Shown here in pieces: positions 9,031 through 21,559 of a stretch of 64,000 nucleotides of DNA. Each line of letters opens with the position of its first letter. Within the stretch, counting starts at the first letter, position 1. Both the position numbers and the translations under genes were made by a program. The notes below the pieces were generated by a model. The model did not search any database. It saw only the letters and a list, made by a program, of their open reading frames with translations, and was not told the DNA's origin. The DNA comes from Pseudomonadota bacterium (GTDB lineage Bacteria > Pseudomonadota > Alphaproteobacteria > Kiloniellales > JACOMY01), in contig JAKOWB010000077.1 of the NCBI GenBank assembly GCA_029781795.1, positions 1 through 64,000 of the forward strand, read 5' to 3'.

Positions 9031-10178
9031 GGCGCCGGGAGGGAGAGCGTGGCCGTCGCCTGCGCGGCAATGCCCTCGCGCCGGCCGGTGAAGCCCAGGC
9101 CCTCGGTCGTGGTGGCCTTCACCGAGACGCGGGCAAGCGGCAGGCCGCAGATCTCGGCAAGGCGGGCGCGCATGGCCTCGCGGTGCGGGCCGACCTTGGG
9201 GCGCTCGCAGATAATGGTGACGTCGAGGTGCAGCAGGCGCGCCCCGGCCGCCGCCGCCAGGTCGCAGGCATGGCGCAGGAAGAGGTGCGAGGCCGCGCCC
9301 TTCCACTTGGGATCGCTCGGCGGGAAGTGCTGCCCGATGTCGCCCTGGCCGAGGGCGCCGAGGATGGCGTCGACCAGCGCGTGGATGCCGACGTCGGCGT
9401 CGGAGTGGCCGAGCAGGCCCTGGTCGTGCGGCACCGATAGGCCGCAGAGCCACACCTGGTCACCCGGGCCGAAGCGGTGCACGTCGTAGCCGCTGCCGAC
9501 GCGCACCTCGCTCTGGGCGCCGAGGCGCAGCTCGGCCTGGCGCAGGTCCTCGGGCGTGGTCACTTTCACGTTCTCCTCGTGCCCCGGCACCAGCGCGACG
9601 GCGAGGCCCGCGGCCTCCGCCACGGCGGCGTCGTCGGTCAGGGCCTGGCCGGCGGCGGCACGGTGCGCCGCCAGAATCTCGGCATAGCGGAAGCCCTGCG
9701 GCGTCTGTGCGCGGTAAAGGCCGGCGCGCGGCACCGTGGTGCCGATCAGCCCGTCCGCGCCGCGCTTCAGCGTGTCGGTCACCGGCAGGGCCGGGATGGC
9801 GCCGGGCTGGCCGTCCAGCGCGTCGATCACGCCGGCGATGACGCCGGCGGGCGGGAAGGGGCGGGCGCCGTCGTGGATCAGCACCTTGGTCGCACCGAGG
9901 CCGGCGAGACTCTCCAGTCCGTTCAGCGCCGAGTCCTGCCGCTCGCGCCCGCCGGCCACCGGCTCCAGCAGGTCGAGGCCGGCGGCGGCGCGGTCATAGA
10001 GGTCGCGGTCGTCGGGATGGATCACGGCGCGCACGCCATCGACCCGCGGATGGCGGGCAAAGGCCGCCAGCGTCCAGGCCAGGATCGGCCGGCCGGCGAG
10101 CAGCTGGTACTGCTTCGGCAAGGCCCCGCCGAAGCGCTGGCCGCGCCCGGCGGCGACGATAAGGGCGATGGTCGACAT
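9027..10178 (-). CDS. ispDF: Bifunctional MEP cytidylyltransferase / MECDP synthase
   Basis: A 383-residue fusion carrying two steps of the non-mevalonate isoprenoid pathway. Residues 1 to about 225 are IspD (nucleotide-binding [41 protein letters not shown]). Residues about 226-383 are IspF (GYDVHRF and [15 protein letters not shown] with the metal-binding Asp and His; [16 protein letters not shown]). The fusion is the usual form in alphaproteobacteria. It is the first gene of a six-gene minus-strand operon and diverges from the GT39-like pair, sharing the short 83-base intergenic region. Confidence 0.96.
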   Translation of the reverse strand: MSTIALIVAAGRGQRFGGALPKQYQLLAGRPILAWTLAAFARHPRVDGVRAVIHPDDRDLYDRAAAGLDLLEPVAGGRERQDSALNGLESLAGLGATKVLIHDGARPFPPAGVIAGVIDALDGQPGAIPALPVTDTLKRGADGLIGTTVPRAGLYRAQTPQGFRYAEILAAHRAAAGQALTDDAAVAEAAGLAVALVPGHEENVKVTTPEDLRQAELRLGAQSEVRVGSGYDVHRFGPGDQVWLCGLSVPHDQGLLGHSDADVGIHALVDAILGALGQGDIGQHFPPSDPKWKGAASHLFLRHACDLAAAAGARLLHLDVTIICERPKVGPHREAMRARLAEICGLPLARVSVKATTTEGLGFTGRREGIAAQATATLSLPAP

Positions 10179-10261
10179 GCGGCGGGCAGTAGCGCGGAGC
10201 GGGGCCGCTCCGTCAAGGGGGCCACTGCCGGGCGCGCGGACAGCGTGCTAGCACCTTCGCC

Positions 10262-11830
10262 ATGGCCGGCACCCGAGTCCTCGCCTGGATCGACCGTCGC
10301 GGCGGCACGCTGGCGCGCTGGCTGCTGGCACGGCCGGCGCGCGGCTTCGCCTGGCTGGTCGGTCTGCACCTCGGCCTCTGGTGGCTCGTACTGGTGGCCT
10401 CGCAGCTCACCCTGCCGCTGGACGTGATGGAGATCTACGTCTGGTCGCAGCACCCCGGCTGGGCGACGCACAAGCAGGCGCCGCTGGTGGTCTGGCTCTT
10501 CTGGCTCTTCGACCGCGGCGGCTTCCACTGGCAGCCCATCGCGCAGCTTCAGGCGCCCCTCGCCTGGGCGGTCATGGCCTGGGGCGTCTGGCGCCTGGCG
10601 CTCAAGCTCACTACGCCGGGCCGCGCGCTGCTGTCGGTGCTGCTGCTGGAAGCGGTCGGCCACCTGACCTTCGCGGCCTCCATGTTCAACCACAATCCGG
10701 CGCAGTTGCCCTTCTGGGCGCTGACGCCGCTCTGCCTCTGGCTGGCGCTGAGCGAGGGACGGCTGCGCTGGTGGGCGCTGACCGGCCTGTTCGGGGCACT
10801 GGGCCTGCTGGCCAAGTACTTCTTCCTGTTCCTGCTGGGCGCCCTCGGCCTCTACCTGCTGCTGGAGCCGGCGGCGCGGCGCTGCTGGCGCCGGCCGGGA
10901 CCCTATCTTGCGATCCTGGTCGCGGCGCTGCTGCTGACGCCGCACCTCCTCTCGGTGGCGCGCGACTACGACTGGCAGCCCTTCGGCTATGCCCTCGATC
11001 GCGCCGAGGATGCGCGGCGCTGGAGCGACCACCTGCTGGCGCCGCTGTCGTGGCTGCTGGCGCAGGTCACGGGCGTCCTCGGCGGACTGCTGGCCCTGGC
11101 GCTGCTGTGGTGGCGCAGGTCAGGCGCCGCGGCCCTGGCGCCGGCGCGGCTGGAGCTTCGCGCCGAGCGCTTCGTCTGGACCCTGGCGCTGGGACCGCTG
11201 CTGCTCTGCCTGCTGGCCTCGGCCGCCACCGGGTCGCGTTTCGTCGACCTCTGGGGGATCCCGCTCTGGACCTTCCTCGGCCTGGCCGGCGTGACGCTGC
11301 CGCACCGGGCGGCCGGCCTGACGGGCCTGGCGCGCAGCCTGGCGCTGACCGTCACGCTGGGTGTCGGCGCGCTGCTGCTGCATCTCGGCTGGCTGCTTTC
11401 GCCACTGGTGCTGAAGGACCCCCCGCGCGAGCTGTTCAATGGCCCGGCGCTGGCCGAGGCCGCGGCGGCCGAATGGCAGGGCCGGGTGGGCGAGGGCGCA
11501 CCGGGCTACCTGCTGGGCAGCTTCTGGCTAGCCGGCAACATCGCCTACTACGGCGACTGGCACGACCAGAGCGACGTCTTCGTCAATGCCTTCCGGCCGA
11601 ACGCCCCCTGGATGGACTACGAGCGTCTGCGGACAACCGGCGCCCTGGCGGTCTGGCGCGTCGGCGGGGAAGGCGAGAGCCAACCGCCCTGGCTGGGCAA
11701 GCTGGTGCGCCAGCAGAAGCTGCCGCAACCGCTCCTCGGTCAGCCCGTGGCGCTGCCGTGGCGCCTCTGGGGCTTCGGGCCGGCGCCGGTGACCGTGCGC
11801 TTCGCCGTCATTCCGCCCGCCACGCCATGA
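10262..11830 (+). CDS. GT39-type membrane glycosyltransferase, copy 1
   Basis: A 522-residue polytopic inner-membrane protein of the GT-C (GT39/ArnT-like) type, which moves a sugar from a polyprenyl-phosphate donor to an acceptor outside the membrane. The catalytic-Asp region is in the first periplasmic loop (LPLDVMEIYVW, D54 and E57), followed by ATHKQAPLVVWLF and about ten hydrophobic segments, then a soluble C-terminal part of about 130 residues. It is clearly paralogous to the next gene: both share FNHN, the GKYF segment and RRCWRRPGPYL. No donor-lipid synthase lies beside it. The stop overlaps the next ATG. Confidence 0.8.
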   Translation: MAGTRVLAWIDRRGGTLARWLLARPARGFAWLVGLHLGLWWLVLVASQLTLPLDVMEIYVWSQHPGWATHKQAPLVVWLFWLFDRGGFHWQPIAQLQAPLAWAVMAWGVWRLALKLTTPGRALLSVLLLEAVGHLTFAASMFNHNPAQLPFWALTPLCLWLALSEGRLRWWALTGLFGALGLLAKYFFLFLLGALGLYLLLEPAARRCWRRPGPYLAILVAALLLTPHLLSVARDYDWQPFGYALDRAEDARRWSDHLLAPLSWLLAQVTGVLGGLLALALLWWRRSGAAALAPARLELRAERFVWTLALGPLLLCLLASAATGSRFVDLWGIPLWTFLGLAGVTLPHRAAGLTGLARSLALTVTLGVGALLLHLGWLLSPLVLKDPPRELFNGPALAEAAAAEWQGRVGEGAPGYLLGSFWLAGNIAYYGDWHDQSDVFVNAFRPNAPWMDYERLRTTGALAVWRVGGEGESQPPWLGKLVRQQKLPQPLLGQPVALPWRLWGFGPAPVTVRFAVIPPATP

Positions 11831-13344
11831 CCAGCCTGGCCGCGCGCCTGATGGAGCGGCCGGGGCGTAGCGCCGGCTGGTTCATCCTGCTGCACGCCGC
11901 GCTCTGGTGGCTGGTGCCGCACCTGACGCAGGCCAACCTGCCGCTCGATGTGGTGGAGGAGATCGCCTGGGCGCGCGATCCGCAGTGGGTCTATCACAAA
12001 CACCCGCCGCTGCCGGCCTGGCTGCTGGCTGGCGCCGACTGGCTCTCCGGCGGCAGCGCGGCGGTGATCCAGCTCCTCTCGCCGCTGGCCCTGGCCGCGG
12101 CCTTCTGGGCCATGTGGCGCCTCGGCTGCCGGCTGCTGGCACCGGCGCCGTCGCTGGTGGCGCTGCTGCTGCTCGAGGGCGTGACCTTCTTCTCGTTCCA
12201 GGCGGCCGAGTTCAACCACAACATCGTGCAGGTGCCGCTCTGGGCCCTGGCCGCGCTGGCGCTGTGGAACGGCCTGACCCGCGACCGCCTCGCCGACTGG
12301 GCACTGCTCGGGCTCTGGGCGGCGCTGGCGCTCTATGGCAAGTACTTCGCCGGCTTCCTGCTGCTGGCGCTGCTGCTTTTCCTGCTGCTCGAACCAACAG
12401 TACGGCGCTGCTGGCGACGGCCAGGACCCTACCTCGCCGCCGCCGTCGCCCTGCTGCTGCTGCTGCCGCATCTGCTGGCGCTGTGGCGCCTGGACTTCCT
12501 GCCGCTGCGCTATGCCATGGAGCGCACCACGCCGGCCGAGGGCCTGTGGCAGCGTCTCTGGTTCCCCCTCGACTTCGCCCTGGCACAGGTGCTGGGCGTC
12601 GCCGGCACCCTGGCAGCGGCCTGGCTGCTGCCGCGCGGCGAGCCACCGCTGCTGCCGGCCGAGACGCCGCCGCCACTGGCGCGGCGCTACCTCCTCTGGC
12701 TGGCCGTCGCGCCCTGCGGCCTGGTGCTGCTGGCCTCGCTGCTGCTCGGCGCCGGCTTCCGGCCGCTCTGGGGCATGCCGCTGTGGATCTTCCTGCCGCT
12801 CGGCCTGCTGGCGCTCTGGCCACGCTCCGTCACGGCGCCAGGACTGGTTCGCGCGCTCGCCCTCGTCGGCGCGGTCGGGCTCGGCGGCGCCGCCTTCTAT
12901 CTCGGATACCTGGTCTACCCGGCACTGACCGGCCGCGTGGCCCGCGTCGACTATCCCGGACCGCAGCTTGCCGAGGCGGCCGTCGCCACCTGGCAGAAGG
13001 AGACGGGCGGCGCGCCCCTGGATTTTGTCGCCGGCCCGGTGTGGGAGGCCGGAAACGTCGCCTTCTACGGCAGCCGGACGGCCCTCGTGGTGATCGATGG
13101 TGTCTTGGCGCGCAGCTACTGGATCGATCCCGAGACGCTGCGCCGCGCCGGAGTCCTCCTGGTCTGGCCGGAAGGGCAGGATCCGACGGGCTGGCTGATC
13201 CCGCTGCGCGCCGCCGCCGGGCTTGCAGGACCACGGGGCGAGCGGACGGTCACACTCGATTGGCAGCGTGGCGGGGCGGCCGTGCCGCCGCTCGTCATCC
13301 ATCTCGCCGTCATCCCGCCGGCCGGCGTAGCGGGCGCCGACTAG
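11827..13344 (+). CDS. GT39-type membrane glycosyltransferase, copy 2
   Basis: A 505-residue paralogue of the preceding gene with the same architecture. The catalytic loop is NLPLDVVEEIAWARDPQW (D41, E44), with YHKHPPLPAWLL, about ten membrane segments (including FNHN and LYGKYFAGFLL) and a soluble C-terminal domain ending with VIHLAVIPPA, which matches the VRFAVIPPA end of copy 1. The ATG overlaps the copy 1 stop (ATGA), so both are made from one mRNA. Tandem duplication followed by divergence is the simplest explanation; different acceptors or heterodimerisation are inference. Confidence 0.8.
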   Translation: MTSLAARLMERPGRSAGWFILLHAALWWLVPHLTQANLPLDVVEEIAWARDPQWVYHKHPPLPAWLLAGADWLSGGSAAVIQLLSPLALAAAFWAMWRLGCRLLAPAPSLVALLLLEGVTFFSFQAAEFNHNIVQVPLWALAALALWNGLTRDRLADWALLGLWAALALYGKYFAGFLLLALLLFLLLEPTVRRCWRRPGPYLAAAVALLLLLPHLLALWRLDFLPLRYAMERTTPAEGLWQRLWFPLDFALAQVLGVAGTLAAAWLLPRGEPPLLPAETPPPLARRYLLWLAVAPCGLVLLASLLLGAGFRPLWGMPLWIFLPLGLLALWPRSVTAPGLVRALALVGAVGLGGAAFYLGYLVYPALTGRVARVDYPGPQLAEAAVATWQKETGGAPLDFVAGPVWEAGNVAFYGSRTALVVIDGVLARSYWIDPETLRRAGVLLVWPEGQDPTGWLIPLRAAAGLAGPRGERTVTLDWQRGGAAVPPLVIHLAVIPPAGVAGAD

Positions 13345-13376
13345 CGGCCAGGAGAGTGGGGGGCTATAAGCCGCGC

Positions 13377-14183
13377 ATGGCTGACCCCACCTTGATCCTG
13401 AGCGTCACCGGGCTGATGGCCCAGGTGCCGGCGACGCTGGTCGCCTGGCGCCATCCGGCAGCCCGCGCCGGGCTGCTGTTCTGGGCGACGCTGGCGGTGG
13501 CCATCGCAGGGAGCGGTGCCGTGCTCTCGGTCAAGCTGGGGCAGGGCTGGAACGGCGGCTTCGCCGTGGCGCTCTGGCTCTCGGTGGCGGTGACGCTGCT
13601 GTTGCACGCGCTTCTCTGCCTGTTGAGCAGGGCGGCGGTGCGCCTGACGCCGCTGTTGCTGCCCTACCTCCTGCTGCTCGCCGTGCTGGCCGTGGTCTGG
13701 GACGCCAGCGCCGCGGAGGTGCCGGTCGCGCCGCCCACCTGGGCGTGGTTCTGGCTGCACATCCTGGCCGGCCTCGTGACCTATGCCCTGGCGACCGAGG
13801 CGGCCGTCGCGGGCCTCGGCGTGCTGCTGCAGGAACTGGCGTTGAAGCGGCGCCAATCCGGCGGGCTGGCCGCGCACCTGCCCACGGTGGCCGACGGTGA
13901 GCGGCTGGAGTTTCGCTTGCTGGCCTGGGCTTTCGGCATCCTGGGCGCCGGCATCGCCACCGGCATGGCGCTTGAGTGGGGCGAGACCGGCCGCCTGCTG
14001 ATCGGCGACCATAAGACCCTGTTGTCGCTGGCTGCCTTCGGGGTCATCGGGCTGGTGCTGCTGCTGGCGGCGCAGCGCGGCCTGCGCGGCCGGCGGGCAG
14101 CCCGCGTGGTGCTGGCCGCCTGGCTGCTGCTGACCCTGGCCTACACTGGGGTCAAGTTCGTCACGGACATCCTGCTCGTTTGA
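13377..14183 (+). CDS. CcsA/YpjD-like cytochrome c assembly family membrane protein
   Basis: A 268-residue membrane protein with about eight hydrophobic segments that fits the CcsA/YpjD (HemX-like) family, whose members handle heme or support cytochrome c assembly. The loop WAWFWLHILAGLVTYALA contains a candidate conserved His, and GDHKTLLSLAAFGVIGLVL matches the KT-S segment of the C-terminal part. The ATG at 13377 follows GGAG-type purines. In many proteobacteria a YpjD-like gene sits near the signal recognition particle gene ffh, but no such gene is here. Specific function unknown. Confidence 0.7.
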   Translation: MADPTLILSVTGLMAQVPATLVAWRHPAARAGLLFWATLAVAIAGSGAVLSVKLGQGWNGGFAVALWLSVAVTLLLHALLCLLSRAAVRLTPLLLPYLLLLAVLAVVWDASAAEVPVAPPTWAWFWLHILAGLVTYALATEAAVAGLGVLLQELALKRRQSGGLAAHLPTVADGERLEFRLLAWAFGILGAGIATGMALEWGETGRLLIGDHKTLLSLAAFGVIGLVLLLAAQRGLRGRRAARVVLAAWLLLTLAYTGVKFVTDILLV

Positions 14184-14227
14184 AATCCTCATACCTAATG
14201 CAATGGACGGGGCAGGAGCCTTGTCCT

Positions 14228-14252
14228 AAATTGCTTAGGCTTTAAGCAATTT
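14228..14252. promoter_or_regulatory. Perfect 10-bp inverted repeat before dusB-ntrBC
   Basis: AAATTGCTTA (14228-14237), five spacer bases, then TAAGCAATTT (14243-14252) is a perfect palindrome in an AT-rich island of an otherwise GC-rich region. It lies 18 bases before the dusB ATG and overlaps a possible promoter (TTGCTT at 14231 and GAGTAT at 14255, 18-bp spacing). It looks like an operator. It does not match the NtrC consensus (TGCAC-type half-sites), and there is no T-run to suggest a terminator. Confidence 0.5.
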
Positions 14253-14269
14253 GTGAGTATGCCTGTTCA

Positions 14270-15268
14270 ATGGGCATTTCAATCGGACCCGTGACTCTGG
14301 AGAGCCCGGTGGTGCTGGCACCGCTGTCGGGCATCACCGACGCGCCCTTCCGCCGGATCGCCCGGCGCGAAGGCGCCGCCCTTGTCGTGTCCGAAATGAT
14401 CGCCAGCCATGCCGTGCTGCAGGCGACGCGCCGGCAGCTCAAGGAACGGCGCAAGATGCTGGCCGACCATGTCGCCGAGGCGCCGGTGGCGATCCAGCTC
14501 GCCGGCTGCGATCCATCGCTGATGGCCGAGGCCGCGCGTGTCGCCGAAGGCGCCGGGGCGCGCCTCATCGATATCAACTTCGGCTGCCCGGCAAAGAAGG
14601 TGGTGAACCAGTACGCCGGCTCGGCGCTGATGGCCGACGAGGTGACGGCAGGGCGCATTATGGCGGCCACGGTGGCCGCCGTGTCGGTGCCGGTGACGGT
14701 GAAGATGCGCCTCGGCTGGCGGCGCGACCAGCGCAATGCGCCGGCCATCGCCCGCATCGCCGAGGAGAGTGGCATTGCCATGGTTACGGTGCACGGCCGC
14801 ACCCGCGACCAGGGCTATGGTGGCAGCGCCGACTGGGCCGGCATCCGCACGGTGCGCGAAGCGACGGGCCTGCCGCTGCTGGTCAATGGCGACATCACCT
14901 CGATCGAGAGCGCCCGGCGCGCCCTGGCCGAGAGCGGCGCCGACGGCGTCATGGTCGGACGCGGCGCCTGCGGGCGCCCCTGGTTCCTGGCAGAGCTGGC
15001 CGCAGCCCTGACCGGGCACCCCCTGCCGCCGGCCCCGAGCGCCGAGCGGCGCTGCGCCATCGCCACCGAGCACTACGAGGGCCTGCTGCTGCACTACGGC
15101 CGCGACCTCGCCAAGACGCTCGCCCGCAAGCACCTCGCCTGGTACCTGCAGCACCTGCAGGGCGGCGATGCCTGGCGCCAGACCCTCCTGCGCGAAGAGA
15201 ACCCGGAGCGCGTGCTGGCACTGCTGCCCCGCGTCTTCGGCCTGGACGCCCTGCCGGAGGCAGCCTGA
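14270..15268 (+). CDS. dusB: tRNA-dihydrouridine synthase B (NifR3-type)
   Basis: A 332-residue flavoenzyme that reduces uridine to dihydrouridine in tRNA D-loops. Visible features are APLSGITDAPFRRIAR, the catalytic Cys in DINFGCPAKK (C106), the Lys in VKMRLGW, VTVHGRTRDQGYGG and the FMN-phosphate loop NGDI...GVMVGRGACGRPW. dusB (nifR3) upstream of ntrBC is the standard alphaproteobacterial and enterobacterial arrangement. There is no clear Shine-Dalgarno sequence before the ATG, and the candidate -10 ends only about 10 bases upstream, so the message may be nearly leaderless. The stop shares a base with the ntrB ATG. Confidence 0.95.
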   Translation: MGISIGPVTLESPVVLAPLSGITDAPFRRIARREGAALVVSEMIASHAVLQATRRQLKERRKMLADHVAEAPVAIQLAGCDPSLMAEAARVAEGAGARLIDINFGCPAKKVVNQYAGSALMADEVTAGRIMAATVAAVSVPVTVKMRLGWRRDQRNAPAIARIAEESGIAMVTVHGRTRDQGYGGSADWAGIRTVREATGLPLLVNGDITSIESARRALAESGADGVMVGRGACGRPWFLAELAAALTGHPLPPAPSAERRCAIATEHYEGLLLHYGRDLAKTLARKHLAWYLQHLQGGDAWRQTLLREENPERVLALLPRVFGLDALPEAA

Positions 15269-16395
15269 TGGGCGCCAAGCCGCGCGCGCGCCTCAGGGCC
15301 GTCCCGGTCCTCGATTCCTCGGCCATTCTGGCAGCCCTGCCGGCGCCGATCTTCGTGGTCGACCAGGACGACTGCTTCACCTATCTGAACCTCGCAGCCG
15401 AGCATTTCTTCGGCGGCTCTTCCGCCAGCCTGGCCGGCCGTTCGCTGCTCGACCTGCTGCCTTCCGACAGCCCGCTCTTCGCCCTGCTGCAGCAGGTGCG
15501 CCAGCGTGGCCACAGTGTCTCGGAGTTCGGCGTGACGCTGGAGGGCATGCGCTTCGGCAGCCACTTCGTATCGCTCGACCTGGCGCCGCTGCAGGAGAGC
15601 ATGGGCGGCGTCGTCATCGCCGTGCAGGAGCGCTCGATCGCCCGCAAGATCGACCGCCAGCTCACCCACCGCAATGCCGCCCGCTCGGTCACCGCGATGG
15701 CGGCCATGCTGGCACACGAGGTGAAGAACCCGCTGTCGGGCATCCGTGGCGCCGCCCAGCTGCTGGAATCCGGTGTGCCGGCCCAGGACCGGGAACTGAC
15801 CAAGCTGATCTGCGACGAAGCCGACCGGATCGTCGCCCTGGTCGACCGCATGGAAATGTTCGCCGACGGCCGACCGCTGCAGCGCCAGCCGGTGAACATC
15901 CACGAGGTTCTGGAGCATGTGCGGCGCCTGACGCTGGCTGGCTTTTCCAAGAAGATCCGCGTGCTGGAGCGTTATGACCCCTCGCTGCCGCCGGTGCTGG
16001 GCAACCGCAATTTGCTGGTCCAGGCGCTGCTGAACCTGTTGAAGAACGCGGCCGAGGCCGTGCCGGCGGTGGGTGGCGAGATCGTGCTCACCACGCGCTA
16101 CCAGCAGGGCGTGCGGCTGGCGGTGCTGGGCAGCAACGCGCGCATCGACCTGCCGCTGATGATTTCCATCCAGGACAACGGGCCCGGCATTCCCGAGGAC
16201 CTGCGCACGCACCTCTTCGACCCCTTCGTCACCACCAAGCCGAACGGCAAGGGCCTGGGCCTGGCGCTGGTCGCCAAGATCGTCGGCGACCACGGCGGGG
16301 TGATCGAGTTCGACAGCGAGCCGGGCCGCACCGTCTTCCGCCTGCTGCTGCCGATGGCACACGAGCCGCTGCCGGAACCAATGGAGAGCGCCTGA
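15268..16395 (+). CDS. ntrB: Nitrogen regulation histidine kinase NtrB
   Basis: A 375-residue cytosolic sensor kinase/phosphatase that sets NtrC phosphorylation according to PII protein state. A PAS domain spans about residues 15-125 (APIFVVDQDDCFTYLNLAAEHFF). The H-box is MLAHEVKNPLSGIRGAAQLL with H150, followed by the N-box NLLKNAAEAVP, the G1 box QDNGPGIP and the G2 box NGKGLGLALVAKI. No membrane segment. It starts on the dusB stop, and ntrC begins three bases after its stop. Confidence 0.95.
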   Translation: MGAKPRARLRAVPVLDSSAILAALPAPIFVVDQDDCFTYLNLAAEHFFGGSSASLAGRSLLDLLPSDSPLFALLQQVRQRGHSVSEFGVTLEGMRFGSHFVSLDLAPLQESMGGVVIAVQERSIARKIDRQLTHRNAARSVTAMAAMLAHEVKNPLSGIRGAAQLLESGVPAQDRELTKLICDEADRIVALVDRMEMFADGRPLQRQPVNIHEVLEHVRRLTLAGFSKKIRVLERYDPSLPPVLGNRNLLVQALLNLLKNAAEAVPAVGGEIVLTTRYQQGVRLAVLGSNARIDLPLMISIQDNGPGIPEDLRTHLFDPFVTTKPNGKGLGLALVAKIVGDHGGVIEFDSEPGRTVFRLLLPMAHEPLPEPMESA

Positions 16396-16398
16396 TCC

Positions 16399-17826
<1,428 letters not shown>

Positions 17827-17828
17827 CT

Positions 17829-20159
17829 GTGGCGATTCTGCAACAGGTATTGAGGCAAATCGGCCGCATGGACCTGTCCGGCCAGGCCGCCCTTCCAGCG
17901 CCATCCGTTCCACCGCCGCGCAGCTGGCTGCAGCGCTGCGTGGACTGGTCGCGTCGCGTGCGCCTGGAACGCAAGCTGACCATCTTCCTGCTGGTCGCCG
18001 CGGTGGGCTGCGGCATTACCACCTTTGCCGCCACCACCGGTCACTTGCCGGGCAACACCAGCAGCGGCACGCTCTTCGTCCTGCTGCTGGCGGACCTGAT
18101 CCTGCTGCTGGCGCTCTGCGGCATCGTCGCCCGGCGCCTGGTGCTGATCTGGCTGGAGCGGCGGCGAGGCCTGGCGGGCGCCCGACTGCATGCGCGATTG
18201 GTCGGACTCTTCAGTCTGGTGGCGGTGGCTCCGGCCATTATCGTGGCGGTCTTCTCCGCCATTCTTTTCGATTTCGGCCTCCGGGTCTGGTTTTCCGACC
18301 GCGTCTCCACCGTCGTCCGCAACTCCCTGAACGTCGCCGAGCTCTACCTGGAGGAGCACCAGCAGACGATCTCGGGCGAGGCGCTGGCGATGGCGCGACA
18401 GATCAATTCGCTGGGCCCGACCTCGCTGATCGATCCGGCGACGCTGCAGCAGATCCTGGCGCAGCAGGTGGCGGGGCGGGCGCTGGCCGAGGCGGTGATC
18501 TTCGACCGCAGCCGCACCGAGTTGGCGCGCGGCGGCTATTCCATCTGGGCCGAGTTCGACGCGCGGACGGCGCAGGACTGGATGCTGGACCAGGCCAACG
18601 CCGGCGAAGTGGTGCTGCTGCCGCAGCAGGAGGAAGCGCGCATCGGCGCGCTGGTGCGCCTGGATGCCGCCGATACCTTCCTCTACATCGCCCGGCTGGT
18701 CGACCCGACGATCCTGGGCCAACTCGACCAGTCGCGCGACGCCGTGCGGCTCTACGAGGAGCTGGAGGGCCAGCGCTACGACCTGCAGATCACCTTCGCC
18801 CTGGTCTTCCTGGTGGTGGCGGCGCTGCTGCTGCTGGTCGCCGTCTGGGTCGGCCTGGTCTTCGCCAACGGCCTGACCCGGCCGATCGGCAACCTCATTT
18901 CCGCCGCCGAGCGGGTGGCGAAGGGCGACCTCGCGGCCCGCGTGCCGGTGCAGCGCTCGGGCGACGAGATCGCCACGCTGTCCCAGGCCTTCAACAACAT
19001 GACCGGCGAGCTGTCGCGGCAGCAGAACCAACTGATCGAAGCCAACCGAACCGTCGAGGAACGCCGCCGCTTCATCGAGGCGGTACTGGGCGGCGTGACC
19101 TCGGGCGTCGTCGGCCTGGACCCGAACGGCCAGGTGACGCTGGTGAACCGCGCCGCGCAGGATCTGCTGGGCGCCAGCAGCGAGGAGCTCCGCGGCCGTC
19201 CGCTGGTCGAGGTAGTGGGCGAGGCCGAGGTGCTGATCCGCGCCGCCCGGCTGCGCCCGGGCCGGCCCGCCGACCGGCAGATCACCGTGGCACGGGCTGA
19301 CGGGCAGCAGCGCACGGTCTTCGCCCGCATCGTGGCGCAGTCCGACGGCGGCACGCTGGGCGGCCTGGTCTGCACCTTCGACGACATCACCGAGCTGCTC
19401 TCGGCGCAGCGCAAGGCCGCCTGGGCCGACATCGCCCGGCGCATCGCGCATGAGATCAAGAACCCGCTGACCCCGATCCAGCTCTCGGCCGAACGGCTGA
19501 AGCGCAAGTACCTGAAGCAGATCGTCGACGATCCCGAGACCTTTGCCATCTGCACCGACACCATCGTGCGCCAGGTCGGCGACATCGGCCGCATGGTGGA
19601 CGAGTTCTCCAGCTTCGCCCGTATGCCGGCCCCCGTGATGAGCGACCAGAACCTGCGCGAGTTGATCCAGCAGGCCATCTTCCTGCAGCAGAGCGCGCAC
19701 CCCGGCACCAGCTTCCGCGCCGACCTGCCGCCGGGGCCACTGGTGCTCACCTGCGACGCGCAGCAGGTCGGCCGCGCGCTGACCAATCTGTTGCAGAACG
19801 CCTCGGACGCGATCGAAGGGCGCGTGGCGCTGGACGGCGGCACGCTGCCGGCCGGCCAGGTGGAGGTCAGGGTCTACCGAGAGGGGCGCTCACTGGTGGT
19901 CGAGGTGGCGGACAATGGCCGCGGCCTGCCCAAGGCCGAGCGCCACCGCCTGACGGAGCCCTATGTCACGACGCGCCCGCGCGGCACCGGCCTGGGGCTG
20001 GCGATCGTCAAGAAGATCATGGAAGAGCACGGCGGCGAGGTCACCCTTGACGACCGCGAAGGGGGAGGGGCAAGAGTGCGCTTGCTCTTCCCCGGCAGCC
20101 GCCTTCGCTCCCCCGATCGCACGCTGGTGCACGAAGCGGCTGACCAGGAGCAGGTGTAG
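17829..20159 (+). CDS. ntrY: Membrane nitrogen/redox sensor kinase NtrY
   Basis: A membrane-bound histidine kinase of about 776 residues, partner of NtrX. Membrane segments occupy roughly residues 55-80, 85-110, 130-155 and 315-340, enclosing a periplasmic sensor region. Then come HAMP (NGLTRPIGNLISAAERVAKGD), PAS (FIEAVLGGVTSGVVGLDPNG), the H-box RRIAHEIKNPLTPIQLSAER, the N-box NLLQNASDAIEG and ATP-binding glycine boxes ending in GTGLGLAIVKKI. The GTG at 17829 lies two bases after the ntrC stop; an in-frame ATG at 17868 (GAGG 13 bases upstream) is a credible alternative that removes 13 residues. Confidence 0.94.
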   Translation: MAILQQVLRQIGRMDLSGQAALPAPSVPPPRSWLQRCVDWSRRVRLERKLTIFLLVAAVGCGITTFAATTGHLPGNTSSGTLFVLLLADLILLLALCGIVARRLVLIWLERRRGLAGARLHARLVGLFSLVAVAPAIIVAVFSAILFDFGLRVWFSDRVSTVVRNSLNVAELYLEEHQQTISGEALAMARQINSLGPTSLIDPATLQQILAQQVAGRALAEAVIFDRSRTELARGGYSIWAEFDARTAQDWMLDQANAGEVVLLPQQEEARIGALVRLDAADTFLYIARLVDPTILGQLDQSRDAVRLYEELEGQRYDLQITFALVFLVVAALLLLVAVWVGLVFANGLTRPIGNLISAAERVAKGDLAARVPVQRSGDEIATLSQAFNNMTGELSRQQNQLIEANRTVEERRRFIEAVLGGVTSGVVGLDPNGQVTLVNRAAQDLLGASSEELRGRPLVEVVGEAEVLIRAARLRPGRPADRQITVARADGQQRTVFARIVAQSDGGTLGGLVCTFDDITELLSAQRKAAWADIARRIAHEIKNPLTPIQLSAERLKRKYLKQIVDDPETFAICTDTIVRQVGDIGRMVDEFSSFARMPAPVMSDQNLRELIQQAIFLQQSAHPGTSFRADLPPGPLVLTCDAQQVGRALTNLLQNASDAIEGRVALDGGTLPAGQVEVRVYREGRSLVVEVADNGRGLPKAERHRLTEPYVTTRPRGTGLGLAIVKKIMEEHGGEVTLDDREGGGARVRLLFPGSRLRSPDRTLVHEAADQEQV

Positions 20160-21542
<1,383 letters not shown>

Positions 21543-21559
21543 GTGGGGACCGCTCGGCG

